This document shows, piece by piece, positions 7,591 through 14,897 of a stretch of 64,000 bases of DNA. The notes beneath the pieces are model-generated. The model did not search any database, was not told where the DNA came from, and saw only the letters and a list, made by a program, of their open reading frames with translations. A program made the translations under genes and the position numbers. Position 1 is the stretch's first letter; each line of letters starts with the position of its first letter. The stretch is from CAWDBV01 sp963800705 (GTDB lineage: Bacteria > Actinomycetota > Thermoleophilia > Solirubrobacterales > 70-9). The stretch spans positions 150,173 through 214,172 of the forward strand of contig CAWDBV010000003.1 in the NCBI GenBank assembly GCA_963800705.1, written 5' to 3'.

Positions 7591-8148
7591 GTGGCGAGCG
7601 CCAGCAAGGACAAGCCGGTAGCGACCGGCAAGGCCAAGGTCGAGCTCGATCGCGCCTTCGAGCAGCTTTATCGCGACCACCTGCGCGACGTCTACTCCTA
7701 CGCCTACTACCGGGTCGGCAACCACCACGATGCCGAGGACCTCACCGAGCAGGCCTTCCTACAGGCCTACCGCCACTTCGAGCGCGCTCGGCGCGAGTCC
7801 GACGGCCGTCCGCTGCGCCCGTGGCTGATCCGGATCGCGCACAACCTCGCTTCCAACTATCACCGCGACCGCGCCCGCCGTCCGGCTGCGCCGCTCGACT
7901 CGGTCGAGCCGCCCTCGGCGCCGCACGGGACCGAGCGGATCGTCGAGGGGCGCGCCGAGCTCCAGCACGTCATGGATTCGCTCCAGGAGCTGCCCGGCGA
8001 CCGAAAGGAGGCGCTGATCATGCGTTTCGCGCTCGGAATGGACAACCGAGAGATCGCGCGCGCATTGGGGCGTACCGATGGGGCGACAAAGGTGTTAATT
8101 CATCGAGCGATCAAACAGCTCGAAGAGGAAATGGACAGCGATGACTGA
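7591..8148 (+). CDS. ECF-type RNA polymerase sigma factor
   Basis: 185 residues. Sigma region 2 is FEQLYRDHLRDVYSYAYYRVG with DAEDLTEQAFLQAYRHF, then PWLIRIAHNLASNYHRDR. Region 4 is LPGDRKEALIMRFALGMDNREIARALG followed by the helix-turn-helix GATKVLIHRAIKQLEEEM. It lacks regions 1 and 3, as extracytoplasmic-function factors do. The GTG start at 7591 is followed in the same operon by a small membrane protein that overlaps by 8 bases (8141-8148), which I take to be its anti-sigma partner. Confidence 0.88.
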   Translation: MASASKDKPVATGKAKVELDRAFEQLYRDHLRDVYSYAYYRVGNHHDAEDLTEQAFLQAYRHFERARRESDGRPLRPWLIRIAHNLASNYHRDRARRPAAPLDSVEPPSAPHGTERIVEGRAELQHVMDSLQELPGDRKEALIMRFALGMDNREIARALGRTDGATKVLIHRAIKQLEEEMDSDD

Positions 8149-8482
8149 CACAGATCCGCGCAGCGCAGAGGTCGAGGCGATGCTGCGCACCGCGCTGCGC
8201 CCGATCGACCCGCCCGAGAAGCTCGCCGACCGGATGGAGGAGACGCTTTCGGCGGTCACCGAGGCGGCAGCCGACGAGCTCTCGGCCTGGGCCGAGGAGC
8301 TCTCCGAGTCAGAGCTGCGCTCGCTGCGCGATCCCCGCAATTGGGTCAGGCCCGCCGCCGCGGTCGCCTCCGGCACCGTCGCCGGCGGCGCCCTGGTCGT
8401 GCTCGGCCTTCGCCAGCGCCGTACCCGCAAGCCCTCCGGCTGGCGCGGCGCGGTCCGCGACATCCGCTCGCGGCTCGACTAG
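8141..8482 (+). CDS. Putative membrane partner of the ECF sigma factor
   Basis: 113 residues. The N-terminal 65 are acidic and helical (EVEAMLRTALRPI, then PPEKLADRMEETLSAVTEAAADEL). One membrane segment follows (about 70-89, PAAAVASGTVAGGALVVLGL), then a short basic tail (RQRRTRKPSGWRG). It overlaps the sigma gene by 8 bases, which implies translational coupling. The layout fits an anti-sigma factor, but the usual HxxxCxxC zinc motif is absent, so the role is inferred from position only. Confidence 0.6.
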   Translation: MTDTDPRSAEVEAMLRTALRPIDPPEKLADRMEETLSAVTEAAADELSAWAEELSESELRSLRDPRNWVRPAAAVASGTVAGGALVVLGLRQRRTRKPSGWRGAVRDIRSRLD

Positions 8483-8495
8483 CTCCGGCTCGCCC

Positions 8496-8954
8496 CTACT
8501 GCGAGGTCTCGGGCCTGCGCCGCGGCATGCCCTCCTTCGGCGAAGCGAGCGCGGCTCCGACGCCCAGCACTCCGAAGATCAGGTGGAGGAAGTTGTCCTC
8601 GGTGTTCGAGGGGATCAGCTTCAGGATCGTGTCCTCGAAGTCGCCGCTGCCGAACTCGATGAAGCCGAGGAACGCGACGACGAGGTAGAGGATCCCGAAA
8701 TAGAGCGCGTAGGCCCGTGTCGCCGCGGCGCCGTAGGTGACCGCGATCAGCCCGACCGCGCCGGTCGCGATGTGGATCAGGTTGTGCCACCCGTTCACGG
8801 CCAGCAGCCCAAGCATGTCGTCACAGCCGTCATCGACGCAGATCGAGTCGCCGGCGTCGAAGCCCGACGCGTAGAAGAAACCGATCACGCCGGCGACGAC
8901 GAGCGCGCCGCCGATCAGCAGCGCGTAGAGCCTGGCCGGGGTCGAAGGTTCCAT
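8496..8954 (-). CDS. DUF4383 family membrane protein
   Basis: 152 residues with four hydrophobic segments: ALLIGGALVVAGVIGFFYA, then HIATGAVGLIAVTYG, YALYFGILYLVVAFLGFIEF, and FLHLIFGVLGVGAAL. The conserved N-x2-HN-x2-H (NGWHNLIHIATGA) and D/N-x2-LH (EDNFLHLIFG) patterns are those of DUF4383 proteins of actinobacteria. Function unknown. It is convergent with the sigma operon and divergent from the rhomboid gene. Confidence 0.78.
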   Translation of the reverse strand: MEPSTPARLYALLIGGALVVAGVIGFFYASGFDAGDSICVDDGCDDMLGLLAVNGWHNLIHIATGAVGLIAVTYGAAATRAYALYFGILYLVVAFLGFIEFGSGDFEDTILKLIPSNTEDNFLHLIFGVLGVGAALASPKEGMPRRRPETSQ

Positions 8955-9015
8955 GGGTCCCGGGCTTCTATCACGCGGGGCCGGCGGGAGTCCGGCGTCC
9001 TCTAGGCTCGCTGCC

Positions 9016-9828
9016 GTGGAGACCTGCTACCGCCATCCCGGCCGCGAGACCGGCGTCGCCTGCTCGAACTGCGACCGGCCGATCTGCCCGGAGTGCATGA
9101 CCTCGACCCCGGTCGGGATGCGCTGCCCGGAGTGCGCCTCGGACAAGACCCGGGTCCGCAGTGGTGCGGGCGCGTATTCGAGCACCAACGTCCCCTACGC
9201 GACCTACGTGCTGATCGGCCTCAACGTCGTCGCCTTCATCGCCGAGATCGCGGCCGGGGGCGGCGTCACCTCGGGCAATCTCGTCAGCGACGGCGGCCTC
9301 TCCGGCCCCGCGGTCGATAGCGGCGACTGGTACCGGATCGTCACCGCCGGCTTCCTGCACGCCGGTCCGCTGCACCTGCTCTTCAACATGTACGTGCTCT
9401 ACGTCGCCGGGAAGCTGCTCGAGCCGGGGATCGGGACGCCGCGCTTCCTCGCGATCTACTTCGTCTCGCTGCTCGCAGGCTCGCTCGGAGCGCTGCTCGT
9501 CGACCCGAACTCGATCACGGTCGGGGCATCGGGGGCGATCTTCGGCCTCATGGCCGCGGTGGTCGTGGTCGCCCGCGGCCGCGGAATGGACGAGCTCGTG
9601 CAGCAGTTCGGGCTCTTCATCGTCCTCAACCTCGTGATCACGTTCGCGATCCCGGGGATCTCGATCGGCGGCCACATCGGCGGCCTGGTCGGCGGAGGGA
9701 TCGCGGCGCTGCTGTTCGCCGGCACCGAGCGCCGGGCTTCGGGGAGCACCGGCACCGCGTTCGAGATCGGCGGCATCCTTGTGCTCGGGGTGATCGCCGT
9801 CGTCGGTGCGCTTGCCGCTGCGGCCTAG
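9016..9828 (+). CDS. Rhomboid family intramembrane serine protease with N-terminal zinc ribbon
   Basis: 270 residues from GTG 9016. Residues 1-45 form a cysteine-rich ribbon (CYRHPGRETGVACSNCDRPICPEC, then MRCPECASD in separate parts) typical of actinobacterial rhomboids. About six membrane segments follow. HLLFNMYVLY carries the conserved His/Asn, GASGAIFG holds the catalytic serine (GxSG), and GGHIGGLVGG holds the histidine of the Ser-His dyad. It cleaves membrane proteins inside the bilayer; the substrate is unknown. The last hydrophobic segment lies at the C-terminus. Confidence 0.88.
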   Translation: METCYRHPGRETGVACSNCDRPICPECMTSTPVGMRCPECASDKTRVRSGAGAYSSTNVPYATYVLIGLNVVAFIAEIAAGGGVTSGNLVSDGGLSGPAVDSGDWYRIVTAGFLHAGPLHLLFNMYVLYVAGKLLEPGIGTPRFLAIYFVSLLAGSLGALLVDPNSITVGASGAIFGLMAAVVVVARGRGMDELVQQFGLFIVLNLVITFAIPGISIGGHIGGLVGGGIAALLFAGTERRASGSTGTAFEIGGILVLGVIAVVGALAAAA

Positions 9829-9831
9829 GCG

Positions 9832-10281
9832 CTAGTCGGCCTTGACGTAGTTGAGGTCGAAGTCCTTCTCCCAGGTCTTGCCGTCGTGGCAGATCTCCCA
9901 GGTGCCGTCGATCCGCTTGCCGTCGTCGCTGAAGGTGCCCAGGTAGCGCTGCGAGAAGTCGAGCGGCGAGAAGTCTGCCTCGCTGCGGGTCAGCTTCCAG
10001 ACCCCGTCGCCGAGACTCATCTCGTAGAGGCGGGCGACGCCGCGCGAGTCGAAGTAGTGCTGGAGCAGCGAGCCCCGGCCCTCGTCCCAGCCGAGCACCG
10101 CGAGCCCGTCGGGCGCCTCGGGGACCGGCACCTCCCAGCGCTGGAGCATGAAGGTCTCGCCCGGCATCCACTCGAACGCGGTCCAGGCACCGATATCGGA
10201 AGGCTCGGCATCACCCATTCCCGCCTGCACGCTCCAGCGGCCGAGCAGCGGTCCGAGGCTCGCGACTTTGCCCTCAGCCAT
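9832..10281 (-). CDS. DUF1579-like hypothetical protein
   Basis: 149 residues, no signal peptide. Pattern: LGPLLGRWSVQ at the N-terminus, TAFEWMPGETFML and WEVPVP in the middle, then RYLGTFSDDGKRIDGTWEICHDGKTW near the end, which fits a small beta-barrel of the DUF1579/lipocalin type. The start ATG at 10281 shares a base with the stop of the upstream DUF6636-like gene, so this is the last gene of a three-gene minus-strand operon (11290 to 9832). Function unknown. Confidence 0.65.
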   Translation of the reverse strand: MAEGKVASLGPLLGRWSVQAGMGDAEPSDIGAWTAFEWMPGETFMLQRWEVPVPEAPDGLAVLGWDEGRGSLLQHYFDSRGVARLYEMSLGDGVWKLTRSEADFSPLDFSQRYLGTFSDDGKRIDGTWEICHDGKTWEKDFDLNYVKAD

Positions 10282-10712
10282 CAGAACAGCATCAGCGCGG
10301 ATCGCGAGATCGCGAAGCCGTGCTCGTCGCCGCCGCTCTCGCAGCGGATCTTCCCCTTCAGGCTCTTGCAGCTGAGCTCGCCGAGGCGGAGGGACTTTCC
10401 GACTGCGAGCGATGGCCCGGGTTTCGGGTTCAGCCACAGCGGCTGGCCGGTGCAGTGGTAGTCGGCGCCGGCCGGGTCGACGACGGCGCCGATTCCCCAC
10501 GAGTTGTCGATGCAGGTGCTCGGCTTCGGCGGCACCGGGTAGGTGTGCTGCTTGACGTCGCAGGCGGCGCGGCCGCTGTCGAGCTTGGTGATCACGCAGT
10601 AGGTCTTCCCGTCCGGGGAGCGGAAGTACTTCGTCTTCGGGGCCGCAGCGGCGCTCGCGGGCACGGCGACCACGACGGCCGCAGCCAGCAGAACGAGGAG
10701 CGCGTGGCGCAT
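10281..10712 (-). CDS. DUF6636-like secreted protein
   Basis: 143 residues with a clear signal peptide (MRHALLVLLAAAVVVAVPAS, cleavage after ASAAAA). The mature part begins with KYFRSPDGKTYCVI and has six cysteines at spacings seen in DUF6636 proteins: YCVITK, AACDVKQ, STCIDNSWG, YHCTGQP, LSCKSLK, IRCESG, ending HGFAISRSALMLF. These are small exported disulfide-rich proteins of unknown role, common in actinobacteria. Its ATG overlaps the upstream SRPBCC stop by one base. Confidence 0.75.
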   Translation of the reverse strand: MRHALLVLLAAAVVVAVPASAAAAPKTKYFRSPDGKTYCVITKLDSGRAACDVKQHTYPVPPKPSTCIDNSWGIGAVVDPAGADYHCTGQPLWLNPKPGPSLAVGKSLRLGELSCKSLKGKIRCESGGDEHGFAISRSALMLF

Positions 10713-11290
10713 CAGCCGCCGAGCCTCTTGCCGATCCCGACCATGATCCGGCCGGGGAGGCGCGCGACTTTCTCGATCGGCTCGGGGAGCATCTCGAACG
10801 GAAGCGGTGAGTCGTCGCCGCCTGACGCGCTTCCGCCGCCGCCGGTCCCCGCCCGCTGCTCGGCCTCGGCCTTCAGGTCCTCGACCGCACGCTTGACGGT
10901 CCCCTTGTTGACGCGCTTCACGACCGGGCCCGGCACCCCGCCGCCGGGGTCGACGCCGGTCTTGTAGGTCGCCTCGGTGCCGCCGTTCGACTCCTTGAAG
11001 GTCCACTCGCCGTCGAGCTGCTTGATCCCTTCGCCCTCGAGGAAGTCCCAGGTGACGAGGCCTGGGCGGTCGTAGCTGTAGCGGAGTGTGTAGCGGATCT
11101 TTCGCACCTTGCCGTCGACCTCGAAGCGCACGTCGGTGCCGAGCTTCGATCTGCGCTCGCGCTTGGTGACCTCGGTGCCGAGCACGGCGCTCTGCCACTT
11201 CGGCATCGTCTCGTAGTCGGTGATCGCCTCGAAGCACTCCTCGGGGCTGGCGGCGATCTGCTCGCTGTGCTCTGCCCAGCTCAGGCCCAT
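10712..11290 (-). CDS. SRPBCC family protein
   Basis: 192 residues. Residues 1-150 have the START/Bet v1-like pattern: the opening strand with SEQIAASPEECFEAITDYETMP, then KVRKIRYTLRYSYDRPGLVTW and ending in VKRAVEDLKAEAEQ. The C-terminal 45 residues are Gly/Ser-rich, then amphipathic. Such proteins bind hydrophobic ligands or polyketides. ATG 11290 has an upstream gagga. First gene of the three-gene operon to 9832. Confidence 0.8.
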   Translation of the reverse strand: MGLSWAEHSEQIAASPEECFEAITDYETMPKWQSAVLGTEVTKRERRSKLGTDVRFEVDGKVRKIRYTLRYSYDRPGLVTWDFLEGEGIKQLDGEWTFKESNGGTEATYKTGVDPGGGVPGPVVKRVNKGTVKRAVEDLKAEAEQRAGTGGGGSASGGDDSPLPFEMLPEPIEKVARLPGRIMVGIGKRLGG

Positions 11291-11309
11291 GTTCTCCTCC
11301 TAGGTGCGG

Positions 11310-12221
11310 TCATTTTACGGTCGCGGGCTCGGGGTCGACGGGGACGAACTCGACGCCCTCGGGCGCCTCGACCCTATCGGGATGGATCAGGTGGGCGAGC
11401 AGCTCGGTGCCGTCGACGAGCCGCGGGCCCGGGCGCGAGAACGATGCGGCGGCGTCGACGGCGAAGACGCGCTCGGCGCCCAGCGCCGCGACGTTCGCGG
11501 CGCGCGCGAGCACCTCCTCGCGGGCGCGCGTCGCGTCCCAGCCGCACGGCATCGCGACCACGATCTCGGCGTCGGCTGCCTCGAGCTCGCTCCACTCGGC
11601 GGTCCGCGACTTCGCTCCGGGTGAGCCCAGCGGGTCGGTGCCGCCGGCGATCTCGATCATCTCCGGTATCCAGTGGCCGCCGACGAAAGGCGGGTCGAGC
11701 CACTCGAGCGCCAGCGTAGGCGGGGCGGGGGAGCCGTCAACGGCGGCGCGGACGCTGTCGAGGCGATTGGTGAGCTCCGCCCGCAGCGCCGCGGCGCGAT
11801 CGGCGACCCCGCATGCCTCGCCGAGCCGGGTTACGTCGTCGAGCACCTCGCCGAGCCGCTCGGGGTCGAGCGAAATCACTTCCGGGGCGCCCGGCAGCCG
11901 CTCGGCGACTGCGCGAACATCGTCGTAGGAAACCGCGCAGACCTCGCACAGAGCCTGGGTGACGATCAGGGTCGGCTCGAGCTCGGCGAGCTTCGGCTCG
12001 TCGAGCTCGTAGAGGTGGCGGCCCTCGCCGCGCACCTCGCGCACCGCGGCGTCGATCTCCGCCGCCGAAAGGCCCTCAGGGATCGCCGAGCGGGTCAGGC
12101 GAGGGAGGTACCTCGCAGCCGGCGGGTAGTCGCACTCGTGGGTGACGGCGACGACCCGGTCGCCGAGCCCGAGCGCAAACAGCATCTCGGTAGCGGAGGG
12201 GACGAGGCTCGCAATCCTCAT
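11310..12221 (-). CDS. BtuF-like cobalamin/metal-chelate binding protein
   Basis: 303 residues of the periplasmic-binding fold type III (BtuF/FhuD class): MRIASLVPSATEMLFALG at the start, VAVTHECDYPP, PTLIVTQALCEVCAVSYDDV, SLDPERLGEVLDDV and LEWLDPPFVGGHWIPEMIE. There is no signal peptide or lipobox at the ATG at 12221, which is common in a cytoplasmic subgroup annotated as cobalamin-binding proteins. No ABC permease or ATPase gene is adjacent. It could take part in corrinoid handling, but transport is not supported by context. Confidence 0.8.
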   Translation of the reverse strand: MRIASLVPSATEMLFALGLGDRVVAVTHECDYPPAARYLPRLTRSAIPEGLSAAEIDAAVREVRGEGRHLYELDEPKLAELEPTLIVTQALCEVCAVSYDDVRAVAERLPGAPEVISLDPERLGEVLDDVTRLGEACGVADRAAALRAELTNRLDSVRAAVDGSPAPPTLALEWLDPPFVGGHWIPEMIEIAGGTDPLGSPGAKSRTAEWSELEAADAEIVVAMPCGWDATRAREEVLARAANVAALGAERVFAVDAAASFSRPGPRLVDGTELLAHLIHPDRVEAPEGVEFVPVDPEPATVK

Positions 12222-12256
12222 GGTTTGGAGGCTAGCCCTCCGGATAGCCTTATGCC

Positions 12257-12535
12257 ATGGCACTGCTCGAAGACGCCGAGATCGACAAGCGCCTCGCCGA
12301 GCTCGAGGGCTGGGAGCGGGACGGCGAGGTGATCGCGAAGACCTTCGAGCGCGGCGACTTCGTCGGCTCGGTGAAGTTCGTCGACGCGCTGGTCGAGCCC
12401 GCCGAGGCGATGAACCATCACCCCGACCTCGAGATCTCCTGGGACAAGGTCAAGGTTTCGATCACCAACCACGCCGAGGGCGGCCTGACCGGCAACGACT
12501 TCGAGCTCGCTGGCAAGATCGACGCGCTCGCCTAG
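12257..12535 (+). CDS. 4a-hydroxytetrahydrobiopterin dehydratase (pterin carbinolamine dehydratase)
   Basis: 92 residues, the usual length. The family signature MNHHPDLEISWDKVKVSITNHAEGG contains the catalytic His-His pair and the downstream His (residues about 55-56 and 73). The enzyme dehydrates 4a-hydroxytetrahydropterin formed by aromatic amino acid hydroxylases; no such hydroxylase is in the window. It is divergent from the BtuF-like gene with 35 bases between starts. Confidence 0.92.
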   Translation: MALLEDAEIDKRLAELEGWERDGEVIAKTFERGDFVGSVKFVDALVEPAEAMNHHPDLEISWDKVKVSITNHAEGGLTGNDFELAGKIDALA

Positions 12536-12545
12536 CCGCCCCGCT

Positions 12546-13403
12546 CTAGAGCGACCATCTCTCGAACCGCTTTCCGGTCATCTCGCGCAGCCGCTGCACC
12601 TCCGGGGCGAGCCGCTCGCTGAGCCGCTCGCGGAGCTCGGGCGAGACCTGCGGCCGCTTCACCGGCCGACTCGAGATCCGCTGGACGATCCCGTTCAGCG
12701 GCTTGCGGAACGCGGGCGGAAGATGGCGCCAGGCGTCACCGAGCTTCGAGTCGCGCATTCCCGAGTAGGCGGGCGAGTGGGCCCGCTTGTAGTTGCCGAC
12801 GTTGAGCTCCTCCTCAAAGCCCCCAGAGTCGAACTCCGGATCGACGCCGAGGAAGGCGAAGATCTGGCGCAGCGCCGAGCGCCGGTCGCCAAGCAGGTCT
12901 GCCGAGTCGACGACGAGGATGCGCCCATCATCGAAGCACCTTCGAAAACGATCGAGCTGGGTAGCGTAAGAAGAGCCGGCTACAAATGGGTTCATTGGGT
13001 CACTGAGATCGCCGAGCGCGTCCTCGAGCCGCCGGGTCTCGCCGATCGAGGAGACGTCGTGGACGTAGTGGGCGACGATCCGGCTGACCGGGTCGCGGAC
13101 CAGGTAGACGTGGCGGGCGTCGGGAACCAGCTCCGCGATCCGCTCCGGGACGCCGGAGCGCAGGGGGTATTGCGAATAGCTGGGCGAGCAGTCGCCGCGC
13201 ATCGGCGCGCTCGAGTCGAACAATCCCTCGTACTCGGAGCGCTCACCGACTCGGCCGAACGGGTACGGCCCCTCGTCCGGGTCGCAGAAGAAGTTCGGCT
13301 CCTTGAGCACCGGGACGTGGACCTGGGGGTGCAGGTACAGGTAGCGGTGCAGGCTGGTGGTGCCGGACTGCCCGGCGCCGATCACGAAGAAGTTCGGCAG
13401 CAC
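12546..13403 (-). CDS. Sulfotransferase
   Basis: 285 residues. The PAPS 5'-phosphosulfate loop is FFVIGAGQSGTTSLHRYL, and the 3'-phosphate site is VYLVRDPVSRIVAHYVHDV with Arg and Ser. HPQVHVPVLKEPNFF follows the loop, as in heparan/NodH-type sulfotransferases. It transfers sulfate to a carbohydrate or small-molecule hydroxyl or amine. Its ATG at 13403 lies three bases after the stop of a secreted basic-tailed protein gene, so the two are probably one operon. The cell-surface partner hints that the acceptor is a surface glycan, which is inference. Confidence 0.87.
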   Translation of the reverse strand: MLPNFFVIGAGQSGTTSLHRYLYLHPQVHVPVLKEPNFFCDPDEGPYPFGRVGERSEYEGLFDSSAPMRGDCSPSYSQYPLRSGVPERIAELVPDARHVYLVRDPVSRIVAHYVHDVSSIGETRRLEDALGDLSDPMNPFVAGSSYATQLDRFRRCFDDGRILVVDSADLLGDRRSALRQIFAFLGVDPEFDSGGFEEELNVGNYKRAHSPAYSGMRDSKLGDAWRHLPPAFRKPLNGIVQRISSRPVKRPQVSPELRERLSERLAPEVQRLREMTGKRFERWSL

Positions 13404-13406
13404 CGC

Positions 13407-14198
13407 TTAGCGGCGCTTGCGCTTCTTGCAGCGGGCCTTGCGGCGGCACTTGCGCTTCGACTTGCCGCCCTTGGTCCCCTTCGCGCCGCTCGATGCGACG
13501 CCGGCGCCGCCGAGTACCCCGCCCGCGGTCGCCGCCGTCGGGGTGACCGTCGAGCCTCCGCCCTGGCCGCCGCCCGGGCCCGGGCCCGGGCCGGGGTCGG
13601 CTCCGGCGTAGATCGCCCCCCGCTCCTCGGGCGTGTCGACCTTGTCCGCGCAGGTCGGGTCGATCGGCAGGTCGAGGACGAGCACGCCGCCGATTCCGTC
13701 CTGGTCGAAGAAGCCCGCGTACTCGGGCGGGATCGGGAAGTAGTGCGACGGGCTCGCCGGCTGGCCGAGGATGCGGAAGTTCTGCAGGTTGGCGCCGAAG
13801 ACGCCACGGCCGCGGTCGATCACGTAGCTGCCGTCCCAGTGCCAGAGCTCGGGCGCCTCGCCCTGCACGATCGACCCGGTCCAGTGGTCGTGCTGGTAGT
13901 AGAAGCACTTGCCGAGCGCCTGCCCGACGCGGGCCGGCTCGTTTGCCAGGAAGGCGAGCAGGCCGAGGTCGGTGAGGTTCTGCTGGGTCTTGTCGAACTC
14001 GACGCAGAACGGGTCGGCGGCCGGATCGGGGAAGTCGACTCCTGTGCCGACGTCCTGAAGCTCGCAGTTGAACGGGTTGGCGCCGTCCCACGGGGCGAAC
14101 GGCCCCTCGGGGTAGGGGTCGGTTTGCGCAGCGGCGCTTGCCGGCAACGCCAGAGCAGCCGCCAGCAGCGCGATCCCCGTGAGCTTGCGAAATTCCAT
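13407..14198 (-). CDS. Secreted protein with basic Cys-containing C-terminal tail
   Basis: 263 residues from ATG 14198. It has a signal peptide (MEFRKLTGIALLAAALALPA, cleavage after ASAAAQ). The mature domain (about 25-205) has two early cysteines (FNCELQD, DPFCVEF) and the blocks KCFYYQHDHWTG, ELWHWDGSYVIDRGRGVFGAN and RILGQPASPSHYFPIPP. I do not recognise the family. A Gly/Pro linker (GPGPGPGGGQGGG) leads to a tail with SKRKCRRKARCKKRKRR. The tail resembles those of the beta-helix proteins at 39-46.7 kb. Co-transcribed with the sulfotransferase. Confidence 0.72.
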   Translation of the reverse strand: MEFRKLTGIALLAAALALPASAAAQTDPYPEGPFAPWDGANPFNCELQDVGTGVDFPDPAADPFCVEFDKTQQNLTDLGLLAFLANEPARVGQALGKCFYYQHDHWTGSIVQGEAPELWHWDGSYVIDRGRGVFGANLQNFRILGQPASPSHYFPIPPEYAGFFDQDGIGGVLVLDLPIDPTCADKVDTPEERGAIYAGADPGPGPGPGGGQGGGSTVTPTAATAGGVLGGAGVASSGAKGTKGGKSKRKCRRKARCKKRKRR

Positions 14199-14240
14199 AC
14201 CGCGACCAGACAAGGTACAGCTTGGTAGGTTGGCCAGGGG

Positions 14241-14897
14241 ATGGAACCGAGGAGCCGCCTACTTACGGATGAGTTGTCGCGGCGCCAGTTTCTGAACCGG
14301 GCGGGGATGCTCGGCGCCGGGGCGCTGATAGCGAGCGCGATGCCGGTCGCGGCACGGATGGTGCTTCCCGACGAAGCCGAGGCCGACGTCGGGCTCACCG
14401 ACGCCGCCCTGCAGGCATTCTTCGACACGATCATCCCGGGACGCCCGGCGACGCTCACCGATCTCGGCCACGAGATCCACCCGCAGGCGATCGCCGGCGT
14501 CGACGACGAACCGGGCGCGGTCGAGGCCGATGCGCTGCTGCTCGCCCACAACCCGAAGCTCGGCTTCGAGCTGCTCTCGGTCGCATTCCTCGCCGAGCTC
14601 GAGGTCTTTGCGCTGCTCCAGGGCGGACTCTTCATCACCCTCAACTACGAGGCGCGCGAGCGCGCCTGCCTGCAGGGGCTCGCGTTCTCGAACCCGACCC
14701 GGCTGGTCTGGGAGTCGGCGGCCGCGGTCGCCTACACGGCGTTCTGCGCGGCCGGGACCCAGGTCGAGGCGACCGACGAGACCGCCTCCGGCTACGCGGT
14801 GATGGGCCACCCGGGCACGGCGCCGCAGGGCTACCGCGACTTCTCCTTCGGACGCCGGCTCGCCACCGAGCGCACCGCGAACGGCTCGCTGCCATGA
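14241..14897 (+). CDS. Tat-signal small subunit paired with GMC oxidoreductase
   Basis: 218 residues. A twin-arginine signal (LSRRQFLNRAGMLGAGALIA, residues 12-31) directs folded export. The mature part has AALQAFFDTIIPG and NPTRLVWESAAAVAYTAFCA, similar to gluconate 2-dehydrogenase subunit 3 / DUF5987-type partners. It overlaps the GMC oxidoreductase by 4 bases (ATGA), so the two are made together. By analogy with membrane gluconate dehydrogenases, this subunit may carry the signal-less flavoprotein through the Tat pathway. Confidence 0.78.
   Translation: MEPRSRLLTDELSRRQFLNRAGMLGAGALIASAMPVAARMVLPDEAEADVGLTDAALQAFFDTIIPGRPATLTDLGHEIHPQAIAGVDDEPGAVEADALLLAHNPKLGFELLSVAFLAELEVFALLQGGLFITLNYEARERACLQGLAFSNPTRLVWESAAAVAYTAFCAAGTQVEATDETASGYAVMGHPGTAPQGYRDFSFGRRLATERTANGSLP

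Noticed and set aside
6147..8144. A 665-codon plus-strand frame over plsC-gpsA and the sigma gene
   Set aside because: It is a shifted frame of the real genes, full of Arg and Ala, with no domain.
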